DNA from: Sorex araneus
Taxonomy: Eukaryota; Chordata; Mammalia; Eulipotyphla; Soricidae
Direction of reading: 5' to 3'
Length of the DNA stretch: 64,000 nt
Assembly (NCBI RefSeq): GCF_027595985.1
Contig: NC_073303.1
Span: 378,600,105 to 378,664,104 of the forward strand
Shown: in pieces, positions 36,301-50,100 of the stretch
Layout of the letters: each line of letters starts with the position of its first letter
Numbering within the stretch: the first letter of the stretch is position 1
The notes under the pieces: model-generated
The model's input: only the letters and a program-made list of their open reading frames with translations
Database searches by the model: none
What the model was told of the DNA's origin: nothing
Translations under genes and position numbers: made by a program

Positions 36301-39300
36301 CTGCGCCTCAGCAGAAGCCGCGAGAACACCCAGGTAACTAGGAGCCCAGCGTGGAGAAGACAGCTCCCGTCTGCGTCGTGCTCACCTCTGCCCCACTCCC
36401 CGTCCTCTTCCTTTGCTCTCATCAGCCCACGCAGCTGCCACAGGCTCGGCGCCACACACCTTGCCACGGGGAGTGCTGCAGGCACTCACTCCCCCTGCTG
36501 TGTGCACGGAGCACCTTCCCGTGAGGGGCCTCACCAAACTGACTACAAATGCAGCCTCAAAAGGATTACGTTCCAGCATCAAAATAATGCAACGTACAAT
36601 CGTATTTATAGACACGCTTACTCATAAACACGAATGCCAAGTTTAGGGCTGTTTCTCACCGTCTCCAAAAGCTCTGGCAGAACCCAAACACTGGCTTCCT
36701 GGCCCCGGGTGCTCCGTCAGAGTCAGGTCAGCAGCACTGTTAGGGCTCTGAAGCGGTCGGCACTGCAAAGCCTCAGGCCCAGGAGCTGTGCTGAGGGCTG
36801 GCGTGAGACTGTTCCCAGAGGAGCCGGGACAGACCAGCCCGAGACAGTGCTCACTGAGGCTGCAGTTGGCAGGCCATGGAGGAGGCAGCCCCAGATGCAA
36901 TGGGGACCAGGAGACCCTCCAAGGCTTCTCCCCAAGATATCACAGATGTCGCCAGCAACCACTGTCCAGCTGCCCTCCCCTCGGAGACACCAGGCAGCTG
37001 CGCTGGTAATTCACTGTGCCTCTCCCTCTCCGGAAACCTTCCCGGGAGTTCCGCCGTGGCTCTGAGGATACAGCTCGAGCTCGAAGGAGAGTTCTGTTCC
37101 CAACGGGAAGACCGGGGCTTGCAGAGGCCGTGGGGAGCCGCTCACAGCACGCCACCTCCTTCAAGGAACGGCCCTCCAGCGTGCGCCTCACAGACCCCGT
37201 GCCCCGGCGGCAAAGGCCGCAGAGCACCTGACTCCAGTGAACGCCTTCCTCTCTCAGCAAGGGCCAGGCAGACTCGCACACACGACCTTCACTCCAGAAC
37301 CACAGTCAAGAGCAAGTCGCTCCTTCACCCACTGAGGCGAGTGTGTGGGGATGGAGACAGGCCTCTGCCCCCAGGAGGGAAGAGACGCCACTCTTCCTGG
37401 GCGGAGTGCGGATGTCACTGGGACTTGGGGACAGCTCTGGGAGTTCCAGGGAAGAGGAAAGCAGGCAAGGAGCCACACAGCCCCCGGCCCCAGCAACCTC
37501 CAGTGCAGTCTGCCAGACTGGCCTGAGAATCAGCCCCGGCAGGTAAGCACTCTCGGCGCCCCACTTTGTCTCTCTCCTTCCTCCACCCTGCCAAAGAACC
37601 ACAGGCACCTGTGCCCCTCTCTGCTGAGGACAGAGAAGCCGTGTCTCAGAGCGGAACTCTCAGCAGACCTTGGCAGACACCAGCCCCTCGGCCCAGGTGA
37701 CTCAGGGCTGCAGGCCAGGTGCCCGGTGACACACAGAAGCTCCATCCTTCCTCATGGCACAGAGTGGCTCTGAGAGGAGGAGCACCCCCTCCCCTCAGAG
37801 TCAGCTCAATGGCCAGGCACGGTGAGACATGAGAAGGGAGAGGTCTGCTCTGGGGGCCAGAACAGTCCTTATTTTAAGCACGTACATGCAAATCTTTGAA
37901 AATGCCACCTGACATTAGACAAATTATTTTTATCGATATCTAGGAATACTCTCGCAATTAATTACATTACTTTAAAAACAATGGTTGAAACAGTCTTACT
38001 AGTTTCACAACGTTCATGGACAATCGCCCAAACACAGCAGAGACGCGGCTTTCTCTTACTTGTCACTGGCCAGGTGGTAGAGGCGCCTGTTGACACAGCC
38101 GGCGGCCAGCAGCGTGACGGCGTCCAGGTAGGAAAATATCTGCAGCAAGACTTCTGAAGGCAGACTGAAAAGGGGAGGTGTCAGGAGAGCAGGTATGTAG
38201 CCCACCACACATCACCGCCACCCCCCGTGTCCTGCCTGCAGGCGAGCAGCCTCCACGCTCCCCTCCACGGCACCCTCTGGGCTCACGGGCCTCCGAAGAG
38301 GTGACACACCGCAAGCACAGGAGCACGTGTTCTCGCAGCACGAACCACCCGCCCTCCTCAGCCAAGCAGTGCTGTGCAGTGAATGACGGACAGGGGGCAG
38401 AGGGAAGGCCTGCTGGGCCCTGCACAGCCATCACACTGGAGAGCCACCGCTCAGGCCCAAAACCACGCACGGCTGAGGAGATCCACACCTTCCCGCTCTC
38501 CCCCGGGCCCTGTCACGTGACTGCCTCGCTGGGGACCTCCAGGGCACACGAAGGTTTCTCCCATCTCTGTCTTTCCCACTGTACCCTCTGTCCCTCGGGC
38601 CCCATTCTGACACGGCACAGACAGCAGCCCCAGACACATAGAGCATCACTGGTGTAGGGCACAGGAAGCCACAGAACTGACTGTGGGGACAGCAGCGTCT
38701 AGGGACGAAGGACGAGGGGCAAAGTCATTTCAACCACTTGCCCAAACTCACACCTTCTGATTTCAGCTACTGAAAACACAAACCAGTTCCCCAGATGTGC
38801 CTGACAGATCATCCATCCCAGCAGGTCGGGCCTGAGGAGAGAGGGGCTTATGGAACACAGTCTCTATGTAAGTGCTCCCCTGCCTGTAGGAGAACATGGG
38901 GTTTGTCCTTTTAGCCTTGCTGCAGGGAACTTAATTTACCTTAGAGCAATGCCCTTTCTGTGTGGACACAGGAAGACAGTTAATATTATGCTTTGTAATT
39001 TGGGAGCTGATTGACTCCAATAATATTTACTCCTGGGCATCTGCTTTCTCGACTCAGTTGCCCTTAGTTCCTAGCACCCCAAAAGCAGGGTCCCGATGAG
39101 GGACGGAATGGACCCAAGGCAAGCTGTGAGCTACCCTGGCATTGAAATGGGCCAGGCCAAAGTTCCACAATACTCAACTATAAGTTGAGAGCATGGTCAT
39201 AGACAAATGCTGTCACGATCCAAAAGTGACGACAAGACTAGGACCCTGCTGGGGTAGGAAAACTAACCTGACCTGAGGACTGTGGTCTGGAATATATGGT

Positions 39301-41155
39301 GAATGTCCTCAGGAAGAACCAAACTTAAGTCTGATATATCTCTTACTGTGTTCATACAGAATCACATTGCCAGAAATATCAGAAATAGATTTACTACAAC
39401 TATTTAAGTGGATTACGAGCTGAGGAAAGAAGAAAGCAACACACCCTGTATAGGATCCCACCCTTGAATGGATCTCCTAGTAATCTGGAGTAATGTCCTT
39501 AGATGAGATTTTGTTAATCTCCTGGAGGAGTGGTCTTACCCCTCTGTTGATTTGTTAATGTTCAACCCACCTTTGTGTCATCACCCTATGTGATTGCTAT
39601 GTAAACTAAGACTGTAGGAGAAAGAGAAGATACAGAAGCAGGGAGAAGACACAGAAGCAGGGAGAAGTCAGAAGCAGAGCACAGAGCGAAAGAGAATCAT
39701 TGGAGCCAGAAGCAGGGGAAAGAAAGAGCACAAAGTGAGTGAGAAGTGAGAGCGAGGGGGCTCCAGAGAGAGAAGCAGAAGGGCTCCAGAAGAAGAGAGA
39801 TTGGAAGAGATCAGAGGAGAGACTACAGAGACGGAGACAGAGGTACAGAGACAGGCAGAAGAGAGCACAGCAGCACACACAGAAGCAAAGCACAAAGGAG
39901 GAGTTATCTCGATCCAGTCCATACACAGTGGCTCGAGAGCACCGAACAGGAGCGGCAAGAGAGAGAGAGCCGCCCCGAGAGCCCGAACAACACATCATCA
40001 CACATCATAGCACCCTTCGGCGCATGCACCTTTGTATTTTTTACACCTGCCCCAAAGCTTCTGAGACTAAACCCTCTGCTCAGAGAGGGAGACTCAGACC
40101 CAACATCCCAGGCAAAGCCAAAAAGTTAGATGCTTTGATAAGAAAAGGTCATGAGTCTAGAGAGAGCAAAGGTGCACGAAACCTTTGGGGTTAGCCACAG
40201 AATGTAGTTTAGGTTTTTATATTTAACTATTTCACCAAAATGTAGTTATTTTTTTAAATATCAGTGTAGTTTCAAAATACAGAGTCTAGGGGTTCAAACA
40301 AAATACAGCAGGTAGGGCCTTTGCTGAGCACATGGCCGGCCCGGGTTCTGTTCCTGGCCCCACATATGGTTCCCCAAACCCTGCCAGGAGTATGCCCTAA
40401 ACAGTGTTGGGTGTGCCCCCCGACAAATATTTTAAATATAGATTCACGGGAACAGAGCGAGCAAGCAAGGCAGGCAGGGCACTTGCCTTGCACACAGCTG
40501 ACCTGGGCTCAATCCCTGGCTCCCCATATGGTCCTCCAACCCCTGCCAAGAGTGGTCTCTGAGCACAAAACCAGGAGTAAGCTCTGAGCATTGCTGGGTA
40601 TAGCCCTCCCACCACCCCCTGCCAAAAAAAAAAAATACTGAGTCAACCTTCAAAAAATGATTTGAGAAAGCTATCCAGCAACCATGAATTTCATCAGCAT
40701 AAGATCCCATCAAGACTATCATTAGACTCCAACCCACCATATAACACGAAAGGGGTGAGGCCTCTCTCTGTTCTTCTAAAAGAAAAAATCCACACTACAA
40801 CTAAGTCGTCTGAGATCAAAAAGGCTCTTTCATAACCACTGTTGCCAAGGTCTCCTCAGATAAGTACCACCAAGGTGCTTCCTGATGGGCCCCTCACTGC
40901 ACTGACGGGCTGGGCCTGCTGGAGACTGGAGAGAAAGGACAGATGGACATGAGAGGCCTGCGTCACTACCCTCCCTGAGAAGACTGGAGCAGGCACATGA
41001 GCACGCATGTGTGTAGGCATGTGTGAGTGTGTGTGTGAGCGTATGTGCATGAGTGTGTGAGTGTGTGAACGTGTGTGTATGTGTACGTGTGTGAGTGCAT
41101 GTATGTGTGTGAGTGTGTGTATATGAGTGTGAGTGTATGTGTACATATGGGAGCA

Positions 41156-41192
<37 letters not shown>

Positions 41193-44100
41193 GACAGAGA
41201 GCCGGTATGTGCACACATGCATCTTTAGCAGCACGGGAACCTGTGTGACAGTTCCTTCCTTGCCCCTCTCACAATCCTGCACTCATAACTCAGACCTTTC
41301 CTTCCTGTCCTACGAAGCCCCTGGGCCCAGGCCCCACTGCATGCTTCTCTTCTGCTGCTGCCCAGGCCTCCAGAAGATTCCAAAGGACACCTCCTAAAAT
41401 GACCCTCCTTGGCCCATGCCCTGGGAAATGTCCATAAAATGCTCCTTTCAAGGTGGCACACAATGCTTGGCACGCAGCGAGTGGTGCTCCTACACTGCTG
41501 GCTCAGAACAAATGCACAAGCATCCCAAATAAGCACAAACAAAGACCTCACAGGCTCCTGGGGCCCAAGCCCAGAGCACCAGTCCAGCAAAACAGCTCCC
41601 CAAAGGGTGGCAGCTCCGGAATCCAAGGCTCCCCACGCTCTATCCCCTCCATCCTCATCCAAGGGTCTGCATCAACTAGAAAGTGAGTAATTTTAAGAAC
41701 ATTTTTTAAAGGAAAATCAGATTTGCTTGTCACTTCTGGGAGCTGAGCTTCGTGAAATCGTCTAAGGCGACAGTGGTGACAGGTTGACTCATCTCAACCT
41801 CCGTGTTGAATCGTTCCTACACGATTCTATTCTTAGGGCGCAGAACAGCAGCCTGCCTTCTACAGCATGACCTTCCCCAACAACCCATCCCCGGTCCATC
41901 AAACATGGCACTGTCCAGCCTCTTACCTGTCCAGTGACACCCAGTGCTCAGAGGGCCCCTTCTTCTGCCTTCTGGCACGCGGCTTCTGGTGGGTACAGCC
42001 TTCGGGGAACTTGGTACCTGCCTCCTTCCTAAAAGCAAAGACAGAATATTCCAATTATAATGGCAGGGGAACTGTCCATTCCCTCCCGCACTATTTCCAA
42101 GGATTTTCTGACTCCAAACTGTACTTAATGAAACGCTTCAGCTTCAGGAAGGGGTGAAGGGGGAAAGGAGGAATGGAAGACTACAGAGGGTATGGTGAGG
42201 AGGGAGGGTGAGACGCCGGGGAGGTTGAAGTTGGGAGGGAGTGGAGGATGAAGGGAGAGGGAGACTGAAGAAGGATGGAAGGCTTAGGAAGGTCAAGGAA
42301 GGAGGGAAGACAGAAAAGGTAGGGAGAAGAGGGAGAGATGTAGAAAGGGAGGTGAGGAGGGAGAAAAAGGTGCAGGGAGAATGAGTGAGTGGAGGTAGAA
42401 AGGCAGGGGGAGTCAGGAGGGAGGGACAGATGCATGGGTAGTGAGTAAGGAGATGCAGGAGTGAGGAGGGAGGGAGAAGTGCAGGAGAGTAAGCAGGGAG
42501 GGGGAGACACAGGGGAGTGAGGAGAGGAAGAGACAGGGGAGTGAGCAGGAGGGAGACACAGGGGGGAGAGTGAGCAAGAGGGAGAGACACAGGGGGGAGA
42601 GTGAGCAGGAGGGAGAGACACAGGGGGAGAGAGCAGGAGGGAGAGACACAGGGGGGGTGAGCAGGAGGGAGAGACACAGGGGGAGTGAGCAGGAGGGAGG
42701 TCCAGGGAGTGAGTGTGAGGGAAGGATGGAGAAGGTCTGGGTGGGGCCTCAGTGCAGGCGGAGCCTCAGTGAGGTCCAGCGCCCAGAGGAGTCACTCCAA
42801 GCTGGGCCTACCAAGATGCTCACATCCTCCGGCGAATCACAGACTTTAACCAGCCACAGACTTTAATCTCTCCGGGATTTACTGGTACATAAGTGACCCC
42901 AACACTCAGAGGCTCTAGGCTCAGTGAGAGGGGCCAGAGCACCCACCCTACAACACAAGTTCCTAAAATCCCTTCTCAGACCAGCAATCCTGGGTAGCAG
43001 CTGGGCAGGGCCCTCAAAAGCCCCAGACAGCCCTGCCCTGGGGGCCTTGCCAGCCCATGGAAGGATCTGGAAGCAGGGTTCCTTACAGGCACACACACTG
43101 CTGGCCACTCCCCCTCACCAGCAGTCATGTCGGAGCTGGTGACAGTGGCAGTAAATGTCACCCCATGCTCCATCCGGGGCCACTGAAGGACCTCTGCTCA
43201 CAGTCACTCCTACCAAACTGACCCCTGGACAGAGGGATGCACACCCCCAGTACGTGGGCAGTGACGGGGGCAGATGGTAAGGGCACGAGGGCCCCCAACG
43301 CTGCAGGATGATACACACAGTCACACCAGAGAGGGCACAGCTGTCACAGGAGAGGCAGGAGAGGTCACGCGCCATCCCTACTCACAGCCAGAAATGCTGC
43401 AAGGGGGCCCAGGGCCAGGAGCACGGGTACCTGGGGCCACTCTGGGAGCCCTCTGGCCTTCTGGGCCCCCACACTGGAGCTGCCCTCCCCCTGACAGGCT
43501 GTCCTCCAGGGACAAGCCAGAGGGTTGTGCGCATCCCCCAGAACAGCAGCCAGTGTCTGCGGTCAGTCTGGGAGAGCCCAAGCGGAGCCACCTTCCTACC
43601 CTCCCACCCCCCACTCCCTCTCAGGGCCCAGAGACACCTTGAAGGAGCCACTGTCCCAAGTGATGCCCACTGGCTGCACCGCCTCCCCACACCCAAGTCA
43701 AAGGCTCTCCCCACCTGGACATCCCAGCCACAGTGGTGGGCAGGAGTGGGCAGGCAGGCAGGGCGGTGGTGTGGGCAGGGGAGAGCAGGCAGGGCTGGGG
43801 TATGGCAGGGGAGCAGGGTGCCTGCGGTGCGGCCCTGTGTGTCTCTGCCACAGGAAAGAGGCCCCAGCAGGAGAGCCGCGAGTCCACGTGGAGGCAGGTG
43901 TGTTTTCCTACCTGCAGCCCTTCCCCGATGAGCCGAGACTGCACCCTACCAAAGCACATTAAACCAGGAGGCTTTAAAGCAGAGATTCATTGGCCAACAG
44001 CAACTGTCCGGAGCCGGACGCCCTCACAGGTCGGTGGCCCTGGGGCCGACCCCCTCTGTGGCCTAGGGGTCCTAGAGTGGGAGCAGACCTGGATTCGCTC

Positions 44101-47100
44101 CACCTTCATGTGGCCACAGTCCTGCCCAGCGCAGGCCTTGTCTGGTCTCAGAAGGACGTCAGTCTGTCTGCTGCGGACCCGCCCTAGTTACAAAAACCCT
44201 TTTCCTGGACGGCTTTCCTGGATCTGAGCTGGAGGGACACACAATTTCAGAAGTGTCCCAACGAAGTGATGGCTAAGTTTCTACCAACACCCTGTTTTTG
44301 GTTTGGGGCCTCGCCCAGGGTGCCAGGGCTCCAAGGACCTATGTGGTATCAGGGATCGCACTGAGCAGGCATGTACAAGGCAGGAAGCACTTCAATACAG
44401 GTCCGCTCTCTGGCCCGTGGCCTCATTTTTAATGACTAACTTCTGGCAAAGTCTTTATTGCTTTGTCTCGTGCATCCAGATATAGTATCTTCAAGCTACC
44501 AGAGTTACCAGCACTTGGGCTGTGAGACAGACTCTGTCTCATCCAACAACGCTAAGATCTATGGGGAATGAAGGTCGTTCGAGCCTGTCTACACACACAC
44601 ACCACATGGACGCCGAGGACTGGCTCCGACAGACACTGCTCCTGTGACACAAATGAACCCCACAGGCATTCCCAAACCAGAACAATTTTTTGTCATTCAG
44701 AGTGTCCTCACCAGGAGATGCCAAAAACTCAAACTATTACCCAAGGCCTGTCCAAGGGAACTGAAAAAAAAGTAAGAAGCAGTCTCAACCAGTGTGAACC
44801 CTCTCGGGCAAACACCAGCTTGTCTGCTGCAGATGTGACAGGAAGGTAGATGTACGATATGGACCAAGCTTCCCCACAGCCACAGACCTCTACCCAAGCC
44901 GCTTCTAGAAATCATCCCAAAGCAAAAAACGTGGGGAAAAGGCCAAATCTGGAAACTATAAGGGTCTGGCTGAACCGAAGGGCAGTTAGCAACATTCAGC
45001 CAGACAACAAAGTTTCAACACCAGGGAAAGGGCTGAAGGTCCAAGGGGCTGCCCCCAAATCACTGTGACTGACCCTCAGACACTCATGCATATGTATGTG
45101 ACTGCCTGGGCCACACACTCTCAAACTCCAATCATCCTTATACAGACACGCACTCGAAAACTCCAACACACACACACACAGAGGCACACCCTGTGTCTCT
45201 CACTGTCCTCTTATTTTCTCTCCCCATGTTCCACGACTTATTGCTCCGCCCTGCACCTTCACATCCTGGAATATAATGTAACTCTGCAGGACTTTGTTTC
45301 ACACCAGAAGATGTTCAGTGAATGTCCACTCATGAGTAAAAGGCATTGGATGAGCTATTGCCATCCAGTCATGCTACTTGATCTTCTCTCTGATTTCTCT
45401 CTTGAGAGATAAGTAAATACATACAGAGAAGTGGCCAGGAAGGACAGAGAGGATAGGAACCCCTTGCCATCCGGTTCACTGGATTCCAAGCATTCTGCTC
45501 AGTGGTTGTGTTTACGGGAGGCCAAGAGGCTAGCAGGGCCGGGACCACACTTACCCAGGTCACCCCTTAAAGTGCTATGTAACGAACTGCACTGCAGCTT
45601 CTGTTTCACTTTGAAACTAAGCACCTGTCCCTTCTGCAACTTTGTATGGATTAGGGAACATTCTCGTGGCATATTCTCTGTGACCCTCAAAGTCATTCAT
45701 AGGTTTCTGGAGGCACAGCCTACAGAAAGTCTAAGACTGTTTGAAGTCCCTTATTTGATCTTCAAAGTCAATGCAAATGCTCCTACTGAAAATTCATGTT
45801 TATCTTACTATAGGAATGTATCATGGTACCAGCTAATATTTTTAACATTGCCCGCAACCACTGCCCTGACCTACAGCTGCCTCCTGCACCTGGTGGACAC
45901 GGAGAACCTCTCTCACCCTCACTTGCCTTACAGTTACAGTGTGTCCCCCACCTCACGGGTCTCCCACCCCACATTAGGAGGCAAAGGCTCTCACTGTGCC
46001 ATTAAAGGGACTGTTCAAGGTTCTAAGCCAGAAATCAAGGACTCTTGGGACACCCCATCTTCTGTCCTTGCAGAACGCCCTGCCCTGGGCACTGCAACAG
46101 AGCTCTCTCTGCTGTCCCTTGGGGCTCCCTCCGCTGTCCCTTAGGGCTGACCCTGTGGGGAAGGTGCTGGGCCAGTGGCTGCAGAGGCTTGAAACCAGCT
46201 TAAACACATCCACACAGGTGCATATATACATACCGTTCTTCCACATCCATGCATGCCGTCATAGATATCATGTGCACATACACGCCTGCATTTCTGTGTA
46301 TAGGTGGATGCAAGCATGCACACATACATGCTCGTCATCACTTATGCAACAGTTCTGCTGTGAAGATGCCGTGCTCCAACCCAGCCCAGCTGTGGCTGCT
46401 GGGGGGAGGGGGGGTCACAGCTGCCTTCCTGCCTGTCCCTGCACAGACCCAGCCCAGCTGTGGCTGCTGGGGGGAGGTGGGGGGGTCACGACTGCCTTCC
46501 TGCCTGTCCCTGCACAGACCCAGCCCAGCTGTGGCTGCTGGGGGGAGGTGGGGGGGTCACGACTGCCTTCCTGCCTGTCCCTGCACAGACCCAGCCCAGC
46601 TATGGCTGCTGGGGGGATGGGGGGTCATGACTGCCTTCCTGCCTGTCCCTGCACAGACCCAGCCCAGCTGTGGCTGCTGGGGGGGTGGGGGGTCATGACT
46701 GCCTTCCTGCCTGTCCCTGCACAGACCCAGCCCAGCTGTGGCTGCTGGGGGGAGGTGGGGGGGTCACGACTGCCTTCCTGCCTGTCCCTGCACAGACCCA
46801 GCCCAGCTGTGGCTGTTGGGGGTTGGGGGGTCATGACTGCCTTCCTGCCTGTCCCTGCACAGACCCAGCCCAGCTGTGGCTGCCGGGAGCACAGCTGCCT
46901 TCCTGTCTGCAGCAGTACTCGGGAGAGGGAAAATCTTGAGAAGCTTCCGCTCTTGTGCCAGCCCCACAAACACGACGCTTGATTGGCAGAGTAAGAGAGG
47001 GCTCACGATGGGCTGGAGAACCTGCCCCTTCCCTCCTGTGACTAGACGACCCTTTCCATCTCAGCACAACTTCCACACCTCTCTGTCCTCGCCTGGAAGT

Positions 47101-50100
47101 CGCCTGAGCAAATAGCCCCGAACAACATGGAATTTGCGAGGGCCAGTCCAGCGTTCAGAAGCCCGACTCTGCCTCTCCAGGCTTAAATCCTGCTTCAGTC
47201 TGAACAATCTCGTTCCTAAATGTCTCTGTGAATTGCTTCACAACGGTACTATTGGCAGTCTGCAGAGCAGCACTGCCGCCTCTGACCGGCCTGGCATCTG
47301 GTGCCAGGGAAGGCCCAGCCTCATTTCTCTGAGAGACAGCCCTGGCTGCGCGTTGACAGGCCCCCCAGCTGCCAACCCCAAGTCCCTTGCACGCCCTCCA
47401 GTGGCCTGTAAGTTCACAAAGGGGAAGACACAGGTGCACGGGGCTACGGCAGGCCACGGCACAGCCACCTGCCCCTCGACTCTCTCCAGCCCTGAAACCA
47501 TCTTTCCCCAAGTGGCTACCTTATAACTCTGAGGAAGTTCGATATTTTTAAAACACACTTTCTGAGTTGGATTTTTAATAGTTGGTAAAAGAAATTAGAG
47601 TAAGGAGAAATGAAGCTTTGTGTTCTGCTCTTACAGTTTATAGTATCTGTTTGTTCACATGCTGTGTGGGAAAGGGTACTCGGGGGTATCAGGAATACAG
47701 ATCAAAGAGTTGGAGCTGGATCCCAGCAAGGCCCAGCTGGCACTGCTGGATGGAGCGGCGCGGCTGGCCCCTGAGGATGCAGGCCCCGAACCTGAACTGT
47801 AAAGACCCCCACACTCCCTTGAGCATGGCCAAGAGTGCCTGCGCCCTGTTCAACCCCACAAAGCTGGGTACGGCCCTAATCTTTTCAAAACAGGAATCAC
47901 TAATTCCTTATTATCGTCGAATCTTTCTACACTCAGACACTAAAAATAACCACCTGCCTTCACCATCATCAATCATTCTGAGAGCTCACTTTGCTCTACC
48001 TGACAGAAAATATGCATCGCCAAATCACAGGTGGATGGGTGGGCCGCTAAGCCAGGCATGACATTCTAATCACATCATTTCACCAGAAAGTTCTCTCAAC
48101 TTCCCAAGTAATGAAAAATTCATCGTAAAAATCTCTTGGCTGCCAAGGAAGAGAGCACTATATATAAAAACTAATTTTAGTAAGAGGGCAAATTGTTTTA
48201 AAGTTCAACCTTCCTATTAAAATTCCAGCCTTTTTCTCCTCCATAATAAAATTTCTGTAGGCATCTTCACCACCCTATTTGTCACAAGGCTGCGATCTGT
48301 CTAGCATCACAGCTGTTCCACCAAGAGCCATCTTTTGCCACAAGAGTAACGCCAGGGTAAGTAAGGACATAGAGCTGGGTAAAGAGCATGAGACAGATTC
48401 TTGGAGATCCAGGAAAAGAGAAGGTAATTTTAGGTAGCTGAATTAGTGACTGCACTGTTTTCTTATGCTTACACGAACTGTGCATGTGCTGGAGTGGCAG
48501 CACAGCCACTGGGGTGCTTGCCTTGCATGCGGCTGACCCGCGGGTTCAATCCCTGGCACCATATATGACCCCCCACCCCGACCTGCCAGGAGTGATCTGT
48601 GAGCACAGAGCCAGGAGCAAGGCAAAGAAGTGATGAACAGAATATGTGTGCCTCTTTAGGTCCAGAAATCCAAGAGTTACAAGCAAAGCGACTGTCCTAA
48701 AGCGTGTCCTTGGCAGTACCCCTCCACCTGGCAAAAGCAGCCACAATGAAGGGCACGTGGCTAGAGCCGCCCCTTGTGGAACGAGCAGTGCCCGCTGGAG
48801 AGCAGCCGGAGATCCCTGTGGAAATGAGCCAGCCCAGCCGGACTCGCAGAGGAGGCCCGTCCTCCAGCTCAGAGGTATGAGCGATCGGGGAGAGGGAGAC
48901 TCGGGCAGGAGGCACCAGACACCTCGGCTCCTCAGAACTGAGGCGGGACAGCAGGCGGAGCAGCAGAATGCGTGTGAGTCACCGGGGGCTCGGGGGACAG
49001 TAGGAGGCGACTGCCTCGGGGCCTCCCTCTAGGGCTCCTCACAAACCCAGGAGAAGCGCACAGGCCACTGGTCTCCCAAGGGGCCGAGTGGGGGTGCTCC
49101 CCTTTCCGTGCCAGTGCAGGGCACACGGAGTGCTTGGGCGCCGAGGGGAGCCCTCTGGCCCGGGCGGCAGTGGGGAGCACGTTTTCACGAGCTTCTCGGG
49201 GAGCTCAAAACCAGAGAAAGCGAAGCCGGGTCCCACCACAGCTGTGCTGTGCACGCGCTTGGCCTCCTGGTCACACCTTGTCCCCCAGGTGGGGCCCGGG
49301 ACGAGGGACCCGAGACGAGGGACCCAGCTCCCGCCACCAAGGAGTCCAACTATTTCCCGGGAAAGCCAGTGTCAGGACGGGATCCCACCCCACTCCCACC
49401 ACGCTGAGAGAGTGTGTGTGAGAGTGTGTCAGTGTGTGAAAGTGAGAAAGTGAGAGTGAGTGTGTGTGTGGGAGTGGGAGTGATTGTGTGAGAAAGTGAG
49501 AGCGAGTGTGAGTGTGAGAGTGTGTGAGAGTGTGAGTATGAGAGTGAGAGTATGAGAGTGAGTGTGTGAGAAAGTGAGAGTGAGTGTGTGTGTGGGAGTG
49601 GGAGTGAGTGTGTGAGAAAGTGAGAGCGAGTGTGAGTGTGAGAGTGTGTGAGAGTGTATGAGTGTGTGAGAGTGTGAGTATGAGAGTGAGAGTGTGAGAG
49701 TGAGTGTGTGAGAAAGTGAGAGTGAGTGTGTGTGGGGGAGTGGGAGTGAGTGTGTGAGAAAGTGAGAGCGAGTGTGAGAGTGTGTGAGAGTGTATGAGTG
49801 TGTGAGAGTGTGAGTATGAGAGTGAGAGTGTGAGAGTGAGTGTGTGAGAAAGTGAGAGTGAGTGTGTGTGTGGGAGTGGGAGTGAGTGTGTGTGAGAAAG
49901 TGAGAGTGAGTGTGAGTGTGAGAGTGTGTGAGAGTGAGTGTGAGTGTGCGAGTGAGAAAGTGAGCGTGAGTGTGTGGGGGAGTGTGTGTGAGTATGAGTG
50001 TGTGGTGTGTGACGGTGAGTGTGAGTGTGAGTGTGTGTGAGAAAGTGAGAGAGTGTATGAGTGTGTGAGTGTGTGTGCGAGTGAGAGAGAGGGGGGGAGT

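Noticed and set aside
45996-46982. A 328-codon plus-strand open frame with repeated LPVPAQTQPSCGCWG segments
   Set aside because: The repeated segments are the ~70-bp minisatellite of FBXO15 intron 1; flanking parts have no domain or splice support.
47690-47880. Short plus-strand coding-like stretch in FBXO15 intron 1
   Set aside because: Reads like a peptide for about 40 codons (IQIKELELDPSKAQLALLDG), but there is a stop soon after, no recognisable protein, and no convincing phase-matched splice sites.
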